NCBI GenBank assembly: GCA_025201705.1
Contig: MU616565.1
Coordinates: 62,001 to 126,000, forward strand
Length of the DNA: 64,000 bases
Reading direction: 5' to 3'
From: Dissophora ornata
Lineage: Eukaryota > Mortierellomycota > Mortierellomycetes > Mortierellales > Mortierellaceae
Shown: positions 56,741 to 64,000 of the stretch, in pieces
How the letters are laid out: every line of letters starts with the position of its first letter
How positions within the stretch are numbered: position 1 is the stretch's first letter
Translations under genes and position numbers: made by a program
The notes under the pieces: generated by a model
Databases searched by the model: none
What the model was told of the DNA's origin: nothing
The model's input: only the letters and a program-made list of their open reading frames with translations

Positions 56741-59678
56741 ATGACTTGGTCAGTAGACTGCTCTGCGGCTACTTCCCCCGCCTCTGGCACTGCCACACAC
56801 AATGCGCACAGCAACAGGCAACATCCATTCGCCCTAAAATCACACACCGTGCCTGACAAACTTTCAGTCCGCGATTGCCATCTTCGAGAGTTCTGCGGCA
56901 GCAAGGGGTCTATCCTTCACGACTTTAAGGGCACAGTGACGACGAGCGAGTCTCAACCGCTCAAGGAACATATATCAATCCAGTCTATGGATTTCCTCAA
57001 CTACTTGCTCGGTGGCCTATCAACGTACCTTCAAAACTTGAGACATCCGTCCAGGATTCCTGGCACAGGTCTGAGGAGCAAGGCATATGCGCTTGGACTC
57101 CTACCAGGGGTCGTGGCAGTCCTTGTGTTCTGTCAGTGGACGATCACGCTGGTTCTGGTGTGGAGCTCGTACACGAATTTAGGAAAGAAAGCCTTCCAGC
57201 TGTTTTTGAAAGACTTGATCTTGTTGTTCGACCCTACAGGTAAAAAAAAAAGGGCCTGACTATCCTATGACCCTTCTTCACCCATCACCTGTGTTGGTGG
57301 AAATTGAACAAACTGTCGGCTATTTACTTATTTCTCCTATCTGTATTTCTAGACACGGTGGATCCTACTGGAACAGACGAGGCTATAAAGCAAATGGGTG
57401 AGGTCAAGCCAAAGTCGACGCCGTCGTTCAGTTACTACATCGCCAATCTCCTCCTCATCCTGTCGACTGCAACGTATGAGCGCGACGATAACCTTGTCAA
57501 GGCTGCGTCAAAGATCATGAGTGATATCGACAACGAGGATGAAAAAGCGAAAGCTTCGAAGTTGCTGCAGGCGAGCGAAAAGACTATTGACAACCTAGCG
57601 CAGTTACTGGGAATGAGATTCATGGGAGTCAGTGAGCTGAAGTCACTTGGAGGGCCATACGCAGGACTGTTCTATAACGACGAGATGATCATCTTGGTAT
57701 ACAAGGGTACCTCTGTCCTGGCTTTCAGTAAGTGATGCGTTTCTTGTATAATTCCTTTCGGAGACATCGCTGGGCGTTAAGTCTGATAATCCTGACATTT
57801 TTTTTGTGCTAATTAGACGAGTATCTGATCGACGGCACCATTCAGCGCGTTGAAGCAAGTGAATTCTTGTATGGCGAGGTGCACAAGGGATTCTATGAGT
57901 CGCTCTTCCCTGACCCCATGCCTTCGGACTGCTATGACCGTGCTACGTACAACAGGACCAATCCTTTCAATACTATCATGGAGACTATCTTTGAGATAGC
58001 TAAAGAGATCAAGGCAAAAACCGGGAAGCCTGCAAACCTCTGGATTACTGGACACTCTCTTGGTAGGTAGAGCTCGCACAAAGCCAATGCGGATGATTCA
58101 ATGATCAGGATCGACCTATTAACAGCATTTCTTGTGATGCATCCTCTAGGTGGAGCATTGTCTGCTTTGACTGTGGCTCGACTGCAATTGCCGCTTCGCG
58201 TTGACGATCCCCTCTTCGAAGGCTGCGACCCTAAGGCAATCAAGATCCACAATAGCGATGGGTCGCCACGTACAGTCCTTCAAGAAATGCTCGCTCGCTT
58301 CAACGCGTCCTACTCCTCTTCCCCTTCCTCATCGTCGTCTTCTAATTTCGCATCGTCATCGTCGACACCTACGCTTTCGGCTTCCACAACCTCTTCTAGT
58401 TTGACCTTCCCGTACAATATCTTCCACAGCCAGCACGATCACTCGTCAAATCACCACCATAATCTCTTACATCACACAGTCCAGGATATCAAGAATATCA
58501 TCACTGGTGACAATGGCGCAGACGATGAGTTTCTGCTCCTTCGAGACTGCTACACTTTCGCCAGCCCAAAACTTGGCGATACAGCCTTTTCACAAGAGTT
58601 CAATCGTCATCATACAGAGTATCTGCAGCGGAATACGTACAAACCCGTTTATTACCGCGTGATTGTTGACAAGGACATTGTCCCGAGGCTGCCACCGGGT
58701 TGCAGCACAGACCCAGATGACCACCGAGTGCGCATGTTTCCCTGTGCCAACTGTGCAAAACCGTCTTCGGATGTAGATAATGAGTCGACTGAGCCGTTGA
58801 ACCCACAACACCAAAAGTCCCAGCCTGTCAGCTATGGAGCGGTCGATAAGCGAAAGACTAAGGACACAACAAAGTCATCGCCATCACTACCAACCACAGC
58901 CGCATCGACGGAATCGACAACAACGAACAAAGAGCCACCACATATGCACTCGCTGCTGGACTACAGGCATGTGGGTCAATTGGTATCGTTGCCCAACCAG
59001 TCCATCCCACCCACTGTCAAGCCCTCCGAGTTCCAGACGAACCTCTGTGGCAATGTCCTACGCACGGACGAGAGCATGAAAGAGCTTCTCCATCAAATAG
59101 AGATTGCTTTGCAAGTCAGTGATGCCACGGCCACAGCTACAGCCACAACCGGCACCCAGGGTCCTACTCCATCACCATCCCCTTCGTTCAATGCCCAAAA
59201 GATCGTTGACGAGATTGAACGCGCAAAACTCTGTCACGATCTGGACGAGAACTCCCGTCTGCGCGTGCCTTGCGATGCTGAAAAGTTCCTTTTGACATTT
59301 CCCAATGTGATTTCGCATGCTCCGGCGGCATATCAAAGGAACTTGGTCCGATCCCGGTATTTCTTTACAAGCTTCCCAGGAACTGAGCTGGAAAGCCTGA
59401 TCCAACAGGCCTTGGTGGAGCAGCAGAATGCGATACAGCAGCAGCAAAAGATTCAGAAGGAGAGCGTGGTGCGAGTGGTGCAGATGGAGGATTTGGGGGA
59501 GATGATACAGGTGGAGCGAAAGGATCAATACCTGCAGAAGCTGAAGGGCCATGGGCACGTTGTTGCGACAGTCTTTGGAGAGGGTGAGATGATCCTGCCA
59601 GTAGCAACGCCTCAGGGGTCCACAGCGGGCGTGTATGTTTATCGCGATTCTGCTGTAGTAATTGACGTGACAGAATAG
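56741..59678 (+). CDS. Membrane-anchored class 3 lipase (alpha/beta hydrolase)
   Basis: Exons 56741-57239, 57353-57727, 57817-58062 and 58150-59678 encode 882 residues; all phases fit. Two adjacent hydrophobic segments near residues 113-145 (LGLLPGVVAVLVFCQWTITLVLVWSSY) predict a membrane hairpin or anchor. The catalytic elbow GHSLGG (Ser about residue 372) spans intron 3. The following landmarks are CYTFASPKLGDTAF, YYRVIVDKDIVPRLPPG (catalytic Asp) and LDYRHVGQLVSL (candidate His). These match the lipase_3 family of triacylglycerol and related acyl hydrolases. A Ser-rich insert (about 428-460) and a Ser/Thr-rich insert (about 630-680) separate the core motifs, and a ~200-residue C-terminal extension follows. 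This makes it much longer than secreted lipases such as Rhizomucor lipase. Location in the ER or a lipid-droplet-linked membrane is inference. Confidence 0.9.
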
Positions 59679-62308
59679 AGGGCAAAAGGAATAAATCAAC
59701 CTGATTCTCGACATGGTTTATTTTGTTGGTCTTCACATGCAAAAGTAACGGAAACAATGATGAAAACTGATGTATGGAATTGTTCTTTTATTCTTCGCAC
59801 AGCTATGCTACATTCAAATCACTTCTAAAATTTCCCTACCTTCGAAGCGCAACCGGGACTCTGAAAAAAAATAGAAAAGCACCTGCGATCGGATCAAATC
59901 AAAATAACTGATTAGTAAACACGATCGACTGCAATATTGGCACCCTTTCCGAACACCACACAACAAGCTTCCCCGACGCGTCGAGCACAGAGAGGATTTA
60001 GAAAAGAGACTTGCTGATTACAATAGGAATTGAGAGGAACAGAGGAAATGGGAGAGGAAATTGGGGAGTTTTTTGTTTTTCAGATAACATTTTCTCGTCA
60101 TGCTTCACATATCTCGGAAGCTATAAGACGGCTTTTCCTATCAAAGAATTATATAAAATGTAATTTCATCATTGAAACCCCTCTCTCTTTGCTTCAGATG
60201 TCCCCCATTCTCCAATTGCCTTGCCAGGGTCCTTCTATGTCCTTGATCTCCATTTCTTTTGCGCTCCGGGTAGCCCATGGTGAATGTCGAACAATGAAAA
60301 ATTTATTTACCTTGATACCACTCGTTCTATTGCTTATTACGATTTACAGCGCTCAAAGGATGGCACAGTAAACAATCTAGTATTTTCGATTTGGGCAAGG
60401 ATATACTGTTAGCCTCATCGCTCACAAACATATCGTATCTCCGAACAAGAATAATGACGGGTGGGAAGAGTGAAAGTTTCGATGAATCAGACATCCAAGG
60501 AAGTTATAGCCAGCATTAGGAAAGACAAGATCACACAGCGCTCGACGATGGCAAACTGCTCTCTGATCGCTTCACTAACACTCTACGCATTGCTGCGAGA
60601 GAGGGAAGTGACTGTGGACCGTCTTATAACATGGTCCTTTTGGTGGAAACTGCGAATTATAAAAACTTCATCATTTCAATCAAAACATCACTCCCCGACC
60701 GCCTCCTTTTTTCTGTATGAATCTGGACAAAAAACTCACCATATGCTATCCAGATCCAGCTCCAGATCACTCTGACGCCATGTACAAACAACTGGTCCTG
60801 GCTCCAATGACTTGGAATGAGACACCTGTACATCGTTGACAAAAATATATATTGGTTAGAATACTTTTCGTTTAATGATGTTGAAGACATGTACATCAAG
60901 GACTGATGTATTTTCTTTGAGTGGGTCAGTGGATTATACTGGCAAGTATGACACTCCTCAGCGAAGGAGTGTAAAGGTATCACCATGGTCGATAAGATTA
61001 AATGAAGACAAAGTATGGTTTTCATCATTCACACGTCAAAGAAAATAAAACACGCGAGGGTATATTTGTGGATCGGTAGTCTGCCGCCTTTTTTTTGCAG
61101 TATGCACCAAGGTGCGCACAAGGAGGCAGGCCATAGATCCAGAAAGAAATACTGCGTTTGTAGAGGGATGGAAAAGAAACGAACAAGGCGTTGACTTACG
61201 TTGTTGCAGACTGCAGAATGGGAGGGATGCGGAGGAAAGAAGCAGTGAAAAAATTTTCAGCGGGTGTTTTTTATAGTGGGGACGTGTTGTGATTGCAAAA
61301 AAGACGCCACCGTGTGCTGGGTGACTGCCTGCAAGGATGCAAGGACTGCAGACAGACAGACGGATATTCCAGACGCCGACAAGGAAGCGGAGCTCGCACG
61401 CGCGGATAGCGAGCACGAGCAATTGAGCGCCATGTTCTCGACATCGATAGAGTCTGGTAGTCGAACAAGGTATGACCATCTGGCACCTATCGTACCACCG
61501 ACCCGTCCCAAGTTGATTGGCACTTGTACCAGCGCTGCAAGTGTTTCCAGGCGATTAGATTATGCAAGCAATTGACACTAAAAGCTCCAGGGAACGCGTA
61601 TAATGGCCTGTAAGTGGACACATCTTGTGGCCTGTGTGTCCTCCTCTCTATCTCTCTTGTCATTAGCCAGCATGATTGGTCAATCAAAGTCGCTGAAGCC
61701 TTTTGAAACGTGGGTAGCGCCAAGGTCGCGTTCGGCTCTTTGAGGAGGCGCTGGCCAGGAGGGTGTCCAGCATACAACGGCCGGGAGTTGTAGGCAACTG
61801 AAGACGACATATAAATTATATCCTACGAGAGCCGTCTAGGCTCAAGGCCAACTCTTCTTCCGAAATACAACGGGGGAAACCCAAGCTCGCGAACGAACAT
61901 GGACATCGGATGAGGAACAGGGATGATGAGCAAGGATGATGATGATCCTCCGGCGGATCATCTCGTTCTCTATCCCGCATAGTGCGGTAAATAGTGTGTC
62001 TCTTTCGGAGCTGCACTAAACGCTAAATGAGTTTTTAGACAGGAGATAGTCTAAGTGCTCTCTCTTTTGTGCTCTTTTTCTCTCCACCCATTCCTCGACT
62101 GGAGCTTATCCTAGAAAATGGGCCACTCCCCTCTCCTCTCGAGTCCGAGGGCTGTAGCAATACCACATGCACAAGAAAGAACAAAAAAGGGTCCAGACGC
62201 GCAACGACAGCGTTGGGCTATTTATTGTCTATATGTATTATTCGGTAGGGGTCTTTTTTAGGCAAAAGGATCCTAAATTACACATCATGCATTCTTCTCT
62301 CTTCGGTC
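59679..62308. other. 2.6-kb intergenic region between convergent genes
   Basis: The lipase (plus) and the Kre9-like gene (minus) both end towards this region. No family-like open frame, repeat or RNA gene was recognised. Several T runs and short GA-rich tracts occur. Confidence 0.5.
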
Positions 62309-62857
62309 TTAGAAGGCCATTGCAGCAGCAACAACGGCAGCGACAGCCATGGCCATGGGGGCAGCGGACAAGTAGCTGGCACCGCTGACGGCAGCGGCGG
62401 TTGTGGCAGCAGCCTTGGTCGAAGTGGCAGTGGTGGCGGCGGTAGTGGCGGCAGTGGTGGTGGCGGCGGTGGTGGTGGCAGCGACGGTGGTGGCGGCAAC
62501 AGTGGGCATGACACCGGTGGGGGTTGCGCCAGTCGCGGACTTGATCACGAAGTAGTGAGAGTAAGCGTCACCAATACGGACCGAGTAGTAGTCGGCAGTC
62601 AAGGTCGCGGGGAGGGTGACCTTGAGGGACGTGCCACCAGCGGTACCTGTGCCGAGGTTCTGGACAAGGGTCTGGTGAGTGGGGTCACCCTTGAAGAGGT
62701 CGACGGAGAGAGCAGTGGTAGCGTTAGCCTTCCAAGTGACGGTGACGGCAGTGCCGGCGGTCCAGACGGTGCTCTCGATGGGCATGGTGGGGTAAGCCTC
62801 CTGGGCCATGACGGCAGCGATAAGCGAGGCGGCGAGGGCGACAATGGAGAAACGCAT
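62309..62857 (-). CDS. GPI-anchored Kre9/Knh1-like surface protein
   Basis: Single exon, 182 residues. A signal peptide (MRFSIVALAASLIAAVMA) is followed by a domain of the yeast cell wall synthesis Kre9/Knh1-like N-terminal family (about residues 24-106): STVWTAGTAVTVTWKAN, VDLFKGD, and YYSVRIGDAYSHYFVI. Then comes a Thr/Ala-rich stalk built on AATT repeats (about 118-155), a likely O-glycosylated spacer, and a C-terminal hydrophobic tail (AMAVAAVVAAAMAF) after small residues, as for GPI attachment. The protein is expected at the plasma membrane or cell wall. Family members are linked to beta-1,6-glucan assembly in yeast, but most short fungal members have no proven activity. Upstream on its own strand is a long CT-rich stretch (62860-63000). 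The stalk repeat count may vary between strains. Confidence 0.88.
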   Translation of the reverse strand: MRFSIVALAASLIAAVMAQEAYPTMPIESTVWTAGTAVTVTWKANATTALSVDLFKGDPTHQTLVQNLGTGTAGGTSLKVTLPATLTADYYSVRIGDAYSHYFVIKSATGATPTGVMPTVAATTVAATTTAATTTAATTAATTATSTKAAATTAAAVSGASYLSAAPMAMAVAAVVAAAMAF

Positions 62858-64000
62858 GTTGAGGATGTGTGTGGTTGTTGGGTTGTTGAGGGGGAAGGGT
62901 TAGAAGGGCGGTCGTAAGGGTCGAAGTAGGCGGAGGATGGGTGTAGGTAAAGGAAGTAATCCAAGTGAGGGGGGAAGTGTAAAGGCTTGAAGAAAAAAAG
63001 GAAAAGAAAAGAGAAGAAATGAAAAAAGAGAGATCGAATGAAATACTGCTTGTGGACAGGCAGGGCGACGAGGCGCCCCTCGACTTCCTTCGGCCCTCGA
63101 ATCCATGCAAGGCCTGCTCCGTTGCAGCTGTTGCTGTTGGTGGGCCGATCCCCGCGAAGGTCGCGCGAGAGATGATTGGATGCAGCATCCAATTACAGTG
63201 CATCAAGTTTGAGAGCCACGAAAGCCGCCAATACCTGTCGCACTTTGTTTGCGAGGAGGAAAATCAATATTACACTCCCACTGTCCCGAATATGCACCGC
63301 ACGACCAATAATAATCATAAATTACGTCCGCTGTCGCTTACGAGTGCGACAGTAGTGTCCTTTCCGACATGATGGAGCAAGGTTCTGGTGCCAGGATGGG
63401 TCTAGAAGATGCCTTGTCGTAAGGTGCATGCTGGTGGTGGTGCTACTGCACTTGGCTCACCGTTATGGCACAAGTCTAGTGCTGGTTGATAATACTCGAT
63501 GGCTCTTCAAAGACAGCCGCTCCGAATCTAAGTGAGCACTGGAGATTTGGCTATTTATACAAGTTGCATGCTCCACGGCCTGTAATACACCTCAAGGTTT
63601 ATGGCCAAACCCCGGGAGAGATAAAAAAAAAAAAGAGGGTGTAGCATGAAAAGGAAAACCCTATTCACTTCATTTCAAGGTCATACCCTTTCTTTGTTCC
63701 TGAGATATATATACATTCATCATTGGCATAGAGGCATATCCACGAATATCCTGCATTAGCATACCAGAGCCATTACAATTGTGAGCGTCAGTATTATCCG
63801 GCGAATTTTGACGGTCGGCCGAAAAATATCACAACGTCGTCGTGCCTTGTCTTTCCTGGCTCTCTGTACGTTCTCTTATGATCATTGCGAGGATCTATTG
63901 TTGCTACGCAAGGATCCAAGAGTTGATGTTCAGAACAAACGTAAAACAAGTACTCAGAAAGTCTGATATGACAAAGGGTGTTCAACTTCAAAAAAATAAC
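62858..64000. other. Upstream region of the Kre9-like gene, to the window edge
   Basis: It includes a purine-rich (minus-strand CT-rich) leader at 62860-63035, an A12 tract near 63628, and no recognised gene up to the right end. Confidence 0.45.

Overview
The window is fungal nuclear DNA. Genes are split by short GT-AG introns, promoters are pyrimidine-rich and sometimes carry a TATA box, and intergenic spacers run 0.3 to 4 kb. The families present (AMT/MEP ammonium transporter, CNT nucleoside transporters, DOMON-cytochrome b561, Kre9/Knh1-like GPI protein, Crypton-type recombinase, large WD40 arrays, F-box/LRR proteins) suggest an early-diverging filamentous fungus. My inference is Mucoromycota, probably Mortierellomycotina. 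No rRNA, convincing tRNA or CRISPR was seen.

Layout, left half, all on the plus strand: a RhoGAP protein entering from the left edge (2-1226); a leucine-rich F-box-like protein with an apparent frameshift (1491-3502); uridine phosphorylase (5072-6350); a concentrative nucleoside transporter CNT1 (9444-11598); a secreted or membrane DOMON-b561 protein (12572-14802); an ammonium transporter (17449-19202); a 1816-residue PH-domain protein (20722-26793); and a second transporter CNT2 (30754-32986). Uridine phosphorylase, two CNT carriers and the AMT suggest a nutrient salvage neighbourhood: nucleoside uptake, phosphorolysis, and ammonium uptake.

The middle (33.7-39.8 kb) is an accessory island of decayed mobile DNA. 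It holds a Crypton-type tyrosine recombinase with a GCR1-like C-terminus (minus strand), a DDE transposase with a chromodomain and an unusual N-terminal segment (plus strand), and the C-terminal RuvC/zinc-ribbon end of a Fanzor (eukaryotic TnpB) nuclease (plus strand). All three carry frame lesions.

Right of it lie aspartokinase (39947-42114, minus, five exons), a mitochondrial PPR protein (44467-47281, plus), a PMP3/UPF0057 membrane peptide gene with a 4-nt microexon (47566-48712, minus), and an IQ-motif protein of the IQM type (49359-51606, minus, six exons). A second decayed patch follows (51.9-56.1 kb): a pogo/Tigger-like transposase tail, the WD40 end of a probable NLR-type protein, a second and different tyrosine recombinase fragment, and a 186-bp TA-flanked MITE with pogo-like ends. 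The window closes with a membrane-anchored class 3 lipase (56741-59678, plus) and a GPI-anchored Kre9/Knh1-like protein (62309-62857, minus).

The observations most worth following are the Fanzor/Crypton/DDE island, the PMP3 microexon, the TA-flanked MITE, and a highly structured intergenic segment at 16.33-16.47 kb that on the minus strand reads as stems followed by a 20-T run. Exon boundaries were set by hand from splice consensus and reading frame; none has transcript support here.
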